64,000 nt of DNA from Solirhodobacter olei (GTDB lineage Bacteria; Pseudomonadota; Alphaproteobacteria; Rhodobacterales; Rhodobacteraceae). The notes under the pieces are model-generated. The model had not been told where the DNA came from, made no database searches, and saw only the letters and a program-made list of their open reading frames with translations. The DNA lies in assembly GCF_004010155.1 (NCBI RefSeq), contig NZ_RRYH01000007.1, forward strand, positions 186,001-250,000, written 5' to 3'. This document shows, piece after piece, positions 27,895-36,688 of this stretch (position 1 is its first letter; each line of letters starts with the position of its first letter). The position numbers were made by a program, and so were the translations under genes.

Positions 27895-28365
27895 TCACAT
27901 CCGGTAGTAGAATTCGCGGACGTAGCCATGCGTATGAACAAGGCGGCCGGAATTCTTGGTGGTGAGGGGGATGCGCACATCCTCGCGTGCGGGCCGGCCA
28001 TAGGCCTTGGAATCGACCGCGATGGAATAGCCGGCGTTGATCAACGCGTCGGAGATATGGGTGTGGACGGTCAGCGTCTGCCCGGAACCGACAGAGGCGC
28101 CGGTGACCCCGTCCACCCCGCGCCAGTTGCCGTGGTTGGCGCGGTCCCAGGCGGAAAGCTCGTGATAGATCCAGTGGTGCCGGCCGGCCATCCAGATGGT
28201 CTTTTCGTATTTGTTGCCGGGCCCGAGGAGGTAGAGCACGACATAGGCGCCGCTCCAGCCGCCGAAACGGTTCAACTTGGTGACGATGGTAAGGGCCCGT
28301 GCCTCCGCCCGATAAGGCAACGTAAGCGCCGCGGCGATCACCGCGGCGAGGACGGTATTCTTCAT
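27895..28365 (-). CDS. Exported DUF2271 protein with a flavinylation motif
   Basis: 156 residues from ATG 28365, which has AGGAG upstream on the minus strand. A Sec signal peptide covers residues 1 to about 22 (cleavage after A-E-A is likely). The rest matches DUF2271: W-S-G-A-Y-V-V-L-Y, W-M-A-G-R-H-H-W-I-Y and, at 85-91, D-G-V-T-G-A-S. This resembles the ApbE target consensus D-x-x-(S/T)-G-A-(T/S), making Ser-91 the likely FMN attachment residue. First gene of a three-gene operon with the PepSY reductase and apbE; it is probably the periplasmic electron carrier. Ser replaces the usual Thr. Confidence 0.87.
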   Translation of the reverse strand: MKNTVLAAVIAAALTLPYRAEARALTIVTKLNRFGGWSGAYVVLYLLGPGNKYEKTIWMAGRHHWIYHELSAWDRANHGNWRGVDGVTGASVGSGQTLTVHTHISDALINAGYSIAVDSKAYGRPAREDVRIPLTTKNSGRLVHTHGYVREFYYRM

Positions 28366-28516
28366 TCTTCTGACTCCTGCCGACGTTTCTGTCTGCTCTT
28401 CTGAGGGCACTTTGCCGGCTGGATGCTGACAGCCCGCTTACGGATGGCAGCATTTCGCTGCACTGCAGCTTCGCGTCTGCGTGAGAATCCGCGGTCGAAA
28501 AGGGGACTCCAAACAA

Positions 28517-28531
28517 GAACAAAACAGGAAT
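28517..28531 (+). promoter_or_regulatory. Candidate LexA (SOS) box before dnaE2
   Basis: GAAC-N7-GAAT (28517-28520 and 28528-28531). The LexA operator known in Rhodobacter and relatives is GAAC-N7-GAAC; this has one mismatch in the second half. It lies 38 bases before the dnaE2 ATG, where a repressor would block a promoter. DnaE2 genes are typically LexA-controlled. Confidence 0.55.
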
Positions 28532-28568
28532 ATCCTGCCCACCCATCCCCGCTGCCACCCTGAGTCGC

Positions 28569-31436
28569 ATGGCCTTTGTCGAACTTTCCGCCACCTCCAA
28601 CTTCACCTTCCTCACCGGTGGGTCGCATCCGGAGGAGATGATCCGCCGCGCTGCAGCGCTGGGGCTGACGGGCCTCGCCGTGGCGGACGAGAACTCCGTC
28701 GCCGGCATTGTCCGTGCCCATGGCGAGGCGCGGGAAATCGCGCGGCTGGCGGCGGCGGAGCCGGGGGCCGTCCCCGCCGTGCCGCGGCTGATCCCGGCGG
28801 CGCGGATCGTGCTGGTGGACGGGTTCGCGGCCACCGCCCTGCCGCGCGACCGGGCGGGTTGGGGGCGGCTCTGCCGGCTCATCACCAAGGGCCGGAGGGC
28901 GGCGGAAAAGGGTCTGTGCAGGCTCGAATTCCAGGATCTTCTGGACTGGGGCGAGGGGGTGGAGCTGCTGCTTCATCCGCCCGCCCCTCCGGCCCGGACG
29001 CGCGCGCCCGGGGGCCCGGCGCTGACGGGCGGCGCGGACGCGTGGCTGTCACAGGCGCGGGCGCTGGCGCGCCGCTTCCCCGGGCAGGTCTCTCTCCTGA
29101 TGGCGCCGGAATATGACGGGCAGGATGCCGCCCGCTTCGACCGCCTTGCCGCCCTGGCCGCGCGGCTCGGGCTGCCCGCCGTCGCCTCCGCCCGGCCACT
29201 GATGCATCACGGCGCGCGCCGGCGGCTGACCGATGTGCTCACCGCGATCCGCACTTCCACCCGGGTCGACGCGCTGGGGCGGGCGGCGCTGGCCAATGCC
29301 GAACGCCGCCTGCGCTCGGAGGCAGAGATGCTGCGCCTCTTCGCCGGGCACGAGGCCGCCGTGCACTGGACCGGAGAGATCGCGGCGCGACTCACCTTCT
29401 CGCTCGACGAGCTGCGCTACGAATACCCCTCCGAGGTGATGGAGGGCGAAGCCCCGCGCGCGCGGCTCGCCCGGCTGGCGCAGGCCGGGCTGGAGCGCCG
29501 CTACCCTTCGGGCATCCCGGTGCGGGTGCAGAAGATGCTCGACCACGAGCTCGCGCTGATCGGCAAGCTGAAATACGAGCCCTACTTCCTGACCGTCCAC
29601 GACGTCGTCACCTTCGCCCGCTCGCGCGATATCCTGTGCCAGGGCCGCGGCTCGGCGGCGAATTCCGTCTGCTGCTTCGCGCTGGGCATCACCGAGGTCT
29701 CGCCCGAGGTCGGCACCATGGTCTTCGAGCGCTTCGTCAGCGAGGCGCGCGACGAACCGCCGGATATCGACGTCGACTTCGAACACGAGCGGCGCGAGGA
29801 GGTGATCCAGCACATCTACGAACGCTATGGCCGCCACCGCGCCGGGCTCTGCGCCACGGTGATCCATTATCGCGGCAAGCGCGCGGTGCGCGAGGTCGGC
29901 CGCGCAATGGGCCTGTCCGAGGATATCGTCGCGGCGATGTCGAGCCAGATCTGGGGCTGGGGCAGCGGCGCCCTGCCGGAGGCGCGGATGCGGGAGCTTG
30001 GGCTCGACCCCGAGGAGCCGCGGCTGAAGCTGACGATGGAGCTGGTCGAGGAGATTCAGGGCTTCCCCCGGCATCTCTCGCAGCATGTCGGCGGCTTCAT
30101 CATGACCGAGGGGCGGCTGGACGAGCTGGTGCCGATCGAGAACGCGACGATGGAGGACCGCACCGTCATCTGCTGGGACAAGGACGATATCGACGCGCTG
30201 GGCATCCTGAAGGTCGACGTACTGGCGCTGGGAATGCTGACCTGCATCCGCAAGGCCTTCGGGCTGATCGAGACGCATCACGAGACGCGCTACAGCCTCG
30301 CCACCCTGCCGGCGGAGGATCCGGCGGTCTACGACATGCTTTGCGAGGCCGATTCGCTCGGCGTCTTCCAGGTGGAGAGCCGGGCACAGATGAACTTCCT
30401 GCCCCGGATGCGGCCGCGCAGCTTCTACGACCTCGTCATCCAGGTCGCGATCATCCGCCCGGGGCCGATCCAGGGCGACATGGTGCATCCCTTCATCCGC
30501 CGCCGGAACGGTGAGGAGCGGGTAAGCTTTCCCTCCGATGCGCTGGGCAAGGTGCTGGGAAAGACCCTCGGTGTGCCGCTGTTTCAGGAACAGGCGATGC
30601 AGATCGCCATCATCGGCGCGGGCTTCTCGCCGGAGGAGGCCGACCGCCTGCGCCGGGCGCTGGCCACCTTCAAGCGCCACGGCAATGTCACCGAGTTCCG
30701 CGACCGCTTCATGGCCGGGATGCGGGCCAATGGCTATGACGACGAATTCTCCGCCCGCTGCTTCAGCCAGATCGAGGGCTTCGGCAGCTACGGTTTCCCG
30801 GAAAGCCACGCGGCGAGCTTTGCGCTTCTGGTCTATGCCTCAGCCTGGCTGAAACGGCACCATCCCGGCATCTTCGCCTGCGCACTGCTGAATTCGCAGC
30901 CGATGGGCTTCTACGCCCCGGCGCAGATCGTGCGCGACGCCCGGGCGCATGGGGTGGAGGTGCGGCCGGTCTGCGTGAACCTCAGCGACTGGGACAACCG
31001 GATGGAGCGCACCGCGGCCGGGCTGGCGCTGCGCCTCGGCCTGCGCCAGGTGCGGGCGCTGCGCGAGGGCGAGGCCCGCCGCCTGATCGCCGCCCGCGGC
31101 AACGGCTATCGCGTGGTCGAGGATCTCTGGCGCCGGGCGGGGCTTGCTTCCGGCACGATCGCGGCCCTGGCCGAGGCGGATGCCTTCGCGGCGCTGGGCC
31201 TGAACCGGCGCATGGCGCTCTGGCAGGCCCGCGCGCTGCCGGATGCGAACCCCCTGCCGCTTTTCGCCGCCGATCTCGACGGCGAGGCGATCGTGGAGCC
31301 GGAGGTGACACTGGCGGAGATGACCGCGGGCGAGGAGATCGTGGAGGATTACGCCGCGCTGGCGCTGACCCTGCGCCGCCATCCGCTGGCGCTGCTGCGC
31401 GGCCTTCTGACCACGCCGGAGCGCGAGACGGCGTGA
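28569..31436 (+). CDS. dnaE2: Error-prone DNA polymerase DnaE2 (ImuC), C-terminally shortened
   Basis: 955 residues; DnaE2 is normally roughly 1,030-1,150. N-terminal PHP domain (V-E-L-S-A-T-S-N-F-T-F-L, then A-D-E-N-S-V-A-G), then the C-family polymerase core with P-D-I-D-V-D-F giving catalytic Asp-401 and Asp-403, R-G-S-A-A-N-S, and the K-V-D-V-L-A-L-G-M segment with the third Asp (about 556). Fingers and helix-hairpin-helix regions follow. The protein ends at E-I-V-E-D-Y...L-R-R-H-P-L-A-L-L-R plus about 12 residues, just where the OB-fold domain normally begins. serB occupies the opposite strand 24 bases on, so the missing part is not in another frame. imuA and imuB are not adjacent. Confidence 0.88.
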   Translation: MAFVELSATSNFTFLTGGSHPEEMIRRAAALGLTGLAVADENSVAGIVRAHGEAREIARLAAAEPGAVPAVPRLIPAARIVLVDGFAATALPRDRAGWGRLCRLITKGRRAAEKGLCRLEFQDLLDWGEGVELLLHPPAPPARTRAPGGPALTGGADAWLSQARALARRFPGQVSLLMAPEYDGQDAARFDRLAALAARLGLPAVASARPLMHHGARRRLTDVLTAIRTSTRVDALGRAALANAERRLRSEAEMLRLFAGHEAAVHWTGEIAARLTFSLDELRYEYPSEVMEGEAPRARLARLAQAGLERRYPSGIPVRVQKMLDHELALIGKLKYEPYFLTVHDVVTFARSRDILCQGRGSAANSVCCFALGITEVSPEVGTMVFERFVSEARDEPPDIDVDFEHERREEVIQHIYERYGRHRAGLCATVIHYRGKRAVREVGRAMGLSEDIVAAMSSQIWGWGSGALPEARMRELGLDPEEPRLKLTMELVEEIQGFPRHLSQHVGGFIMTEGRLDELVPIENATMEDRTVICWDKDDIDALGILKVDVLALGMLTCIRKAFGLIETHHETRYSLATLPAEDPAVYDMLCEADSLGVFQVESRAQMNFLPRMRPRSFYDLVIQVAIIRPGPIQGDMVHPFIRRRNGEERVSFPSDALGKVLGKTLGVPLFQEQAMQIAIIGAGFSPEEADRLRRALATFKRHGNVTEFRDRFMAGMRANGYDDEFSARCFSQIEGFGSYGFPESHAASFALLVYASAWLKRHHPGIFACALLNSQPMGFYAPAQIVRDARAHGVEVRPVCVNLSDWDNRMERTAAGLALRLGLRQVRALREGEARRLIAARGNGYRVVEDLWRRAGLASGTIAALAEADAFAALGLNRRMALWQARALPDANPLPLFAADLDGEAIVEPEVTLAEMTAGEEIVEDYAALALTLRRHPLALLRGLLTTPERETA

Positions 31437-31459
31437 GCGGCGGGCGGGGGCGCCCTGCC

Positions 31460-32341
31460 TCAGGGCACGCTGATGAATTCGTCGCGGTGATAGCCCTGCA
31501 GGTAAAGCAGCGCGGTCAGGTCGCCGTGGTTCACCCGCAGCCGGCATTCGGCGGCGACACGCGGCTTGGCGTGAAGCGCCACGCCCGCGCCGGCCTGCTG
31601 CAGCATGCCGAGGTCGTTGGCACCGTCACCGACGGCCAGCGCCTCCTCCTCCGGGATGCCGAGGCGGGCGGTGATCTCGGCCAGCGCCTCCACCTTCGCG
31701 GCGCGCCCGAGGATCGGCTCCGCCACGGCGCCGCTCAGCTTGCCGTCGTCCACCAGCAGCGTGTTGGCGCGATTCTCGTCGAAGCCGAGATAGGCCGCGA
31801 CAGGCTCTGAAAACGCGGTGAAGCCGCCGGAGACGAGCACCGCGTAGCCGGCATTGGCCTTCATCGTGGCGACCAGCTTGCGCCCGCCGGAGGTGAAGCT
31901 GATGCGTTCCGAGATCACCTTCAGGATCACCCCGGCGTCGAGACCCTTCAGAAGCGCCACCCGCTCGCGCAGGGCGCCTTCGAAATCCAGCTCGCCGTTC
32001 ATCGCGCGGGCGGTGATGGCGGCGACATGGGCGCCGACGCCCGCCTCGGCGGCCAGCTCGTCGATGCATTCCTGGCCGATCATGGTCGAATCCATGTCGG
32101 CGATCAGCAACCGCTTGCGTCGCCCCTCCGCGGGCTGCAGGGCGAGGTCCAGACCCTGGGCCTGCAGCGCCTCCCACCGGGCCCAGAGATCCGCGGGCTC
32201 CGTCTCGACGGCGAATTCAGCGGCCACGCCGGGGTCGAGCCACAGCACCTCGCCGCCCGCCCAGTTGGCGCGCAGCGCCTCGACCGTCTCTGCGGACAGA
32301 TCGGCGCGGGCCGGGCTGGCCATCAGGGTCGCGATGAACAT
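31460..32341 (-). CDS. serB: Phosphoserine phosphatase
   Basis: 293 residues from ATG 32341, with GGAGG upstream on the minus strand; the frame is open to 32488 without a start site of similar quality. SerB dephosphorylates phosphoserine in the last step of serine synthesis. HAD motifs: D-M-D-S-T (Asp-82, Asp-84), S-G-G-F-T (motif II) and G-D-G-A-N-D (motif III). The N-terminal 75 residues are an ACT-like regulatory part of SerB proteins. Divergent from serC-serA, so the whole pathway from 3-phosphoglycerate is encoded here. Converges with dnaE2. Confidence 0.95.
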   Translation of the reverse strand: MFIATLMASPARADLSAETVEALRANWAGGEVLWLDPGVAAEFAVETEPADLWARWEALQAQGLDLALQPAEGRRKRLLIADMDSTMIGQECIDELAAEAGVGAHVAAITARAMNGELDFEGALRERVALLKGLDAGVILKVISERISFTSGGRKLVATMKANAGYAVLVSGGFTAFSEPVAAYLGFDENRANTLLVDDGKLSGAVAEPILGRAAKVEALAEITARLGIPEEEALAVGDGANDLGMLQQAGAGVALHAKPRVAAECRLRVNHGDLTALLYLQGYHRDEFISVP

Positions 32342-32379
32342 GGAAGCCTCCCCTGAGTTTCCGATAGTGGAGCGCTGCG

Positions 32380-32503
32380 TCGGTTTCGGCCCCTGAAGCG
32401 GCGCAATATCGCAACTTTCCGGCTTGCGCCAGTGCCCGGCCGGATCTATCCCCAGCGGCGGGACACCCCTCCCCAACGAGGGGCGCATATCTGTGAGGAT
32501 ACC
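32380..32503 (+). ncRNA. Probable serC leader RNA
   Basis: The alphaproteobacterial serC leader (Rfam family of that name) precedes serC-serA operons and ends in a stem over the serC ribosome site; this region has the same position and features. Visible stems are CCCCTC (32466-32471) with GAGGGG (32478-32483), and TATC (32488-32491) with GATA (32498-32501), the latter enclosing the GAGG ribosome site 3 bases before ATG 32504. The upstream limit is approximate, and I cannot run a covariance search. The ligand, if any, is unknown. Confidence 0.5.
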
Positions 32504-33661
32504 ATGACGACCACGCCCGCTCCGGCCGCTCGGCCGGCCAATCCGCGCTTCTCATCCGGGCCCTGCGCGAAAATCCCCGGCTATTCGCTCGACATGCTGG
32601 CAGAGGCCGCGCTGGGCCGTTCGCACCGCGCCGCCGTCGGCAAGACCAAGCTGAAAGAGGCGATCGAGACGACGCGCGAAATCCTCGGCGTTCCCGCCGA
32701 CTACCGCATCGGCATCGTGCCCGCCTCCGACACCGGCGCCGTGGAAATGGCGCTCTGGTCCATGCTTGGCGCGCGCAAGGCCACCATGCTGGCCTGGGAA
32801 AGCTTCGGCGCCGGCTGGGTGACCGACGTGGTCAAGCAGCTGAAGATCGAGGCCGAGGTGAAGACCGCCGACTATGGCGAGATCGTCGACCTCGCCACGG
32901 TGGATTTCGAAACCGACGTCGTCTTCACCTGGAACGGCACGACCTCGGGCGTGCGCGTCCCGAACGGAGATGCGATTCCGGCGGACCGCGCGGGCCTGAC
33001 GATCTGCGACGCGACCTCGGCCGCCTTCGCGATGGACCTGCCCTGGGACAAGCTCGATGTGGTCACCTTCTCCTGGCAGAAGGTGCTCGGCGGCGAGGCG
33101 GCGCACGGCATGCTGATCCTGTCTCCGCGGGCCGTGGAACGGCTGGAAACCTACACGCCGGCCTGGCCGCTGCCGAAGATCTTCCGCCTGACCAAGGGCG
33201 GCAAGCTGATCGAGGGCGTCTTCGTCGGCGAGACGATCAACACGCCTTCCATGCTGGCGGTGGAGGATTACCTGGTTTCGCTGAACTGGGCGAAGTCCGT
33301 CGGCGGGCTGAAGGGCCTGGTCGACCGGGCCACGGCCAATGCGGCGGCGGTGCAGGCCTTCGTCGACGCCAAGCCCTGGATCGAGAACCTGGCGGTGGAT
33401 CCGGCGACGGCCTCGACCACCTCGGTCTGTCTCAAGTTCACCGATCCGCGCATCACCGATGGCGCCGCCTTCGCCAAGGCCGTCGCCAAGCGGCTGGAGC
33501 GCGAGGGCGTGGCGCTGGATGTCGGCGCCTATCGCGACGCGCCGCCGGGCCTTCGGATCTGGTGCGGCTCGACGGTGGAAACCGCCGATGTCGCGGCGCT
33601 GATGCCCTGGATCGAATGGGCCTTCGAGGCCGAGATCGCGGCGCTCGCCGAAGCCGCCTGA
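32504..33661 (+). CDS. serC: Phosphoserine aminotransferase
   Basis: 385 residues from ATG 32504; upstream in-frame ATG 32432 would run through the leader structure. SerC makes 3-phosphoserine from 3-phosphohydroxypyruvate and glutamate with PLP. It is the alphaproteobacterial type opening with R-F-S-S-G-P-C-A-K (about residues 17-25). S-H-R-A near 42-45 and the PLP Lys-193 in [14 protein letters not shown] are seen. The family is often annotated as phosphoserine transaminase of the TIGR01365 type. serA follows 92 bases later, with an interspersed palindrome between them. Divergent from serB. Confidence 0.95.
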   Translation: MTTTPAPAARPANPRFSSGPCAKIPGYSLDMLAEAALGRSHRAAVGKTKLKEAIETTREILGVPADYRIGIVPASDTGAVEMALWSMLGARKATMLAWESFGAGWVTDVVKQLKIEAEVKTADYGEIVDLATVDFETDVVFTWNGTTSGVRVPNGDAIPADRAGLTICDATSAAFAMDLPWDKLDVVTFSWQKVLGGEAAHGMLILSPRAVERLETYTPAWPLPKIFRLTKGGKLIEGVFVGETINTPSMLAVEDYLVSLNWAKSVGGLKGLVDRATANAAAVQAFVDAKPWIENLAVDPATASTTSVCLKFTDPRITDGAAFAKAVAKRLEREGVALDVGAYRDAPPGLRIWCGSTVETADVAALMPWIEWAFEAEIAALAEAA

Positions 33662-33702
33662 GGCACCCGGGGCCCTCGCGCCCCCGATTCTCATACACAT
33701 AG

Positions 33703-33723
33703 GGTGCGCATTCATTGCGCACC
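33703..33723. repeat. Interspersed palindrome, copy 1 (GGTGCGCA-ttcat-TGCGCACC)
   Basis: An 8-bp perfect stem over TTCAT, in the serC-serA gap, preceded by TAG/AGG context. An identical unit occurs at 42372-42392. The unit is, from memory, widespread between genes of Rhodobacterales and behaves like a REP element. Here it lies inside an operon, 30 bases before the serA ATG. Confidence 0.85.
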
Positions 33724-33753
33724 TCCCCCTCATATCCGTAGAGGAGCGCCAGC

Positions 33754-35349
33754 ATGGCCCCCAAGGTTCTCGTCTCCGACAAGCTGTCGGAAACCGCCGT
33801 TCAGATCTTCCGTGACCGTGGCATCGAGGTCGACTTCGAACCCGCCCTCGGCAAGGACAAGGAAAAGCTCGCCGAGGTGATCGGCAAATACGACGGGCTC
33901 GCCATCCGCTCGGCCACCAAGGTGACCGAGAAGATCCTCGAGAAGGCGACCAATCTGAAGGTGATCGGCCGCGCCGGGATCGGCGTCGACAACGTGGACA
34001 TTCCGGCCGCGTCCAAGAAGGGCGTGATCGTGATGAACACGCCCTTCGGCAACTCCATCACCACGGCCGAACATGCCATCGCGATGATGTTCGCCGTCGC
34101 CCGCCAGATCCCCGAGGCCAATGCCTCCACCCAGGCCGGGAAGTGGGAAAAGAGCCGCTTCATGGGCGTCGAGCTCTTCAACAAGACCCTCGGCGTGATC
34201 GGCGCGGGCAACATCGGCTCCATCGTCTGCGACCGCGCGATAGGCCTGCAGATGAAGGTGGTGGCCTATGACCCGTTCCTGACCGAAGAGCGCGCCAAGC
34301 AGATCGGCGTCCACAAGGTCGAGCTGGACGAGCTTCTGGCCAAGGCCGATTTCATCACGCTGCACGTGCCGCTGACCGACAAGACCCGCAACATTCTGTC
34401 GAAGGCGAACCTCGCCAAGACGAAGAAGGGCGTACGGATCATCAACTGCGCCCGCGGCGGCCTGATCGACGAGGAGGCGCTGGCCGAGGCGCTGAAGTCC
34501 GGCCATGTCGCCGGTGCCGCGCTCGACGTCTTCGCGGTGGAGCCGGCGAACGAGAACCTGCTCTTCGGCCTGCCGAACGTCGTCTGCACGCCGCATCTCG
34601 GCGCCTCGACCACCGAGGCGCAGGAGAACGTGGCCCTGCAGGTGGCCGAGCAGATGTCGGATTACCTGCTGACCGGCGCGGTGGAAAACGCCCTGAACAT
34701 GCCCAACGTCACGGCGGAAGAGGCCGCGGTCATGGGGCCCTGGATCAAGCTGGCCGACCATCTGGGCGCCTTCATCGGTCAGATGACGGACGAGCCGATC
34801 AAGGCGATCAACATCCTTTATGACGGCGCGGTCGCGAAGATGAACCTGCCAGCGCTGAACCAGTCGGTGATCGCCGGGGTGATGAAGGCCAGCAACCCGG
34901 ACGTGAACCTCGTCTCGGCCCCGGTCGTGGCGAAGGAGCGGGGCATCCAGGTTTCGACCACCCAGCAGGACAAGTCGGGCGCCTTCGATGCCTATATCAA
35001 GGTCACCATGGTCACCGACAAGCGCGAGCGTTCGGTGGCGGGCACCTGCTTCTCCGATGGCAAGCCGCGGTTCATCCAGATCAAGGGCATCAACATCGAC
35101 GCCGAGGTGGGCGAGCACATGCTCTACACCACCAACGAGGACGTGCCCGGCATCATCGGCCTTCTGGGCATGACGATGGGCAAGAACGGGGTCAATATCG
35201 CGAACTTCACCCTGGGCCGGTCCGGCGTCGGTTCGGAGGCGATCGCGCTTCTCTACCTCGACCAGGCGATCGACCCGAAGGTGGTCGAGGTGCTCGAAGG
35301 CTCGGGCATGTTCCAGCAGGTCCGGCCGCTGCAGTTCGAGGTGAACTGA
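33754..35349 (+). CDS. serA: D-3-phosphoglycerate dehydrogenase
   Basis: 531 residues, the long type with a C-terminal regulatory half. It oxidises 3-phosphoglycerate with NAD+, the committed step of serine synthesis. The NAD motif G-V-I-G-A-G-N-I-G-S is at about 147-156; catalytic Arg is in N-C-A-R-G-G (about 232-237) and His in P-H-L-G-A-S (about 286). An intervening domain (about 320-450) and a C-terminal ACT domain (about 455-530, with G-I-I-G-L-L-G and N-I-A-N-F) could bind serine. ATG 33754 has AGAGGAG upstream. Second gene of serC-serA; a terminator follows. Confidence 0.97.
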   Translation: MAPKVLVSDKLSETAVQIFRDRGIEVDFEPALGKDKEKLAEVIGKYDGLAIRSATKVTEKILEKATNLKVIGRAGIGVDNVDIPAASKKGVIVMNTPFGNSITTAEHAIAMMFAVARQIPEANASTQAGKWEKSRFMGVELFNKTLGVIGAGNIGSIVCDRAIGLQMKVVAYDPFLTEERAKQIGVHKVELDELLAKADFITLHVPLTDKTRNILSKANLAKTKKGVRIINCARGGLIDEEALAEALKSGHVAGAALDVFAVEPANENLLFGLPNVVCTPHLGASTTEAQENVALQVAEQMSDYLLTGAVENALNMPNVTAEEAAVMGPWIKLADHLGAFIGQMTDEPIKAINILYDGAVAKMNLPALNQSVIAGVMKASNPDVNLVSAPVVAKERGIQVSTTQQDKSGAFDAYIKVTMVTDKRERSVAGTCFSDGKPRFIQIKGINIDAEVGEHMLYTTNEDVPGIIGLLGMTMGKNGVNIANFTLGRSGVGSEAIALLYLDQAIDPKVVEVLEGSGMFQQVRPLQFEVN

Positions 35350-35430
35350 TCCGGGCGCCGGCGCGCGGGGGGCTTGCCCTCCCGGCGCACCGGTGTCGGG
35401 ACATCTGCGGATAGCAGAGCGTGCAGGACG

Positions 35431-35460
35431 CGCGCCGCGGGAGGCCCACCTCGCGGCGCG
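35431..35460. terminator. GC-rich terminator hairpin after serA
   Basis: CGCGCCGCG (35431-35439) pairs perfectly with CGCGGCGCG (35452-35460). The 12-base loop has further AGG/CCT pairing. It lies between converging serA and the asparaginase gene. No U tract, so it may act with Rho. Confidence 0.5.
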
Positions 35461-35503
35461 TACCCATGTGTAACGCTGGCCTGGGGGGCTGGCTGGGATT
35501 GCC

Positions 35504-36499
35504 TCAGGCGAAGGCAGGCACGGCGCGCAGAATGCCGGTCTCGAACCCGCGCCAGTTGGTCTGCACCGCGTTCAGCCGCTTGCGCGTCGCCGGGTGATCG
35601 GGGTCGAGTGCGCCGGCGCGCACCAGCAGCGCACAGATCGCGGCTTCCGAGGCGCGGGTGGTGCCGTCCTCTATCTTCAGCGCGATGCCAAGACCCTGTT
35701 CCGGCAGGATCGCGGCAAAGACGGCCTCCGCCCCGGTCTTGATCGCGACGCGGCCGTCCATGGCCCGCATCAGTTCGGTGCAGGCGCGGCCCTCGCCCGC
35801 GACCATCTCCGGATACCGGGTCATGGCGCGGGTCAGGCGGGCCATCGCCCTCTGGCGCGCATCGCCTTCGTCCCGGGCGGCGGCGAAGCGGGCCAGCGCC
35901 CGCGCGAATCCGGTAAGCGAGGTCATGAAGTTCGGCGCCGAGCAGCCGTCGATCCCGAACCCGGGAGAGGTCTCGCCCGTCACCTCCTCGAAGGCGTCCT
36001 TCACGGCGATCTGCACCGGGTGGTCAAGCTCCACGTATTCCGGCCCGGCCTTCAGGTGCCTGGTCAGCGTCAGGAACCCGGCGTGCTTGCCCGAGCAGTT
36101 GTTGTGAATCTGGCAGGGCTTCGTGTCCGAGCAGGTGAGCGCCTTCGCCGCCTCCGCGTCCTGCGGCATGTGCGATCCGCAGCGCAGGTCGGGCTCGCCC
36201 AGGCCGAGGTCCTTGAGCCAGGCGCTGACGGCATCGGTATGGATCTTCGCGCCATTGTGGCTGGCGCAGGCCAGTGCCAGCTGCGCCTCGGTCAGGCCCG
36301 CGGCATCGGCGGCGCCGGATTCGAGAAGCGGCAGCGCCTGCATCATCTTGCAGGAGGAGCGCGGGAAGATCAGCGCCTGAGGATCGCCCCAGGCCTCCAC
36401 GACCTGCCCGGTGGCGTCGCATATCACCGCATGGCCGCGATGCAGGCTCTCCAGCCGCCCGCCGCGCCACAGTTCCACCATCGGGACCGGTTCAGCCAT
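35504..36499 (-). CDS. Asparaginase II family protein (zinc-type, Rhizobium etli ReAV-like)
   Basis: 331 residues. This family, unrelated to classic periplasmic asparaginases, hydrolyses L-asparagine. The beta-lactamase-like S-x-x-K catalytic pair is Ser-48/Lys-51 (R-S-S-C-K), numbering that coincides with R. etli ReAV. The zinc ligands expected there are also found: Cys-135 and Lys-138 in N-N-C-S-G-K-H-A, and Cys-186 in D-G-C-S-A-P-N. The A-S-H-N-G-A-K-I-H segment near 79-87 carries a further conserved Ser. No signal peptide, so cytoplasmic. Divergent from the IalB-like gene; converges with serA. Confidence 0.88.
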   Translation of the reverse strand: MAEPVPMVELWRGGRLESLHRGHAVICDATGQVVEAWGDPQALIFPRSSCKMMQALPLLESGAADAAGLTEAQLALACASHNGAKIHTDAVSAWLKDLGLGEPDLRCGSHMPQDAEAAKALTCSDTKPCQIHNNCSGKHAGFLTLTRHLKAGPEYVELDHPVQIAVKDAFEEVTGETSPGFGIDGCSAPNFMTSLTGFARALARFAAARDEGDARQRAMARLTRAMTRYPEMVAGEGRACTELMRAMDGRVAIKTGAEAVFAAILPEQGLGIALKIEDGTTRASEAAICALLVRAGALDPDHPATRKRLNAVQTNWRGFETGILRAVPAFA

Positions 36500-36688
36500 A
36501 TTCCGCCTCTCGCGCCTGTGTACGGTCTGATCACTGCAATTTTTGCCCGCGGGGGTTCCAAAATTCGTGCCCCATAGGCTATGTCTCTCCTATCGAGTTG
36601 GACCCGGCCCCGCCACAGGAAAAGCTGCAGGTCGAATGCGCTGGGACGCCCGGGGACAAGAGGCAAGACAGCGGAGGCTGCAATAACC

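Noticed and set aside
25219-28404. Open frame of over 1,000 codons on the plus strand
   Set aside because: It is antisense to apbE, the PepSY reductase and the DUF2271 gene, which have clear motifs. The translation is Arg/His/Gly-rich with no family.
31437-31459. Remainder of dnaE2 in another frame
   Set aside because: Only 23 bases separate the dnaE2 stop from the end of serB, so there is no room for the missing domain.
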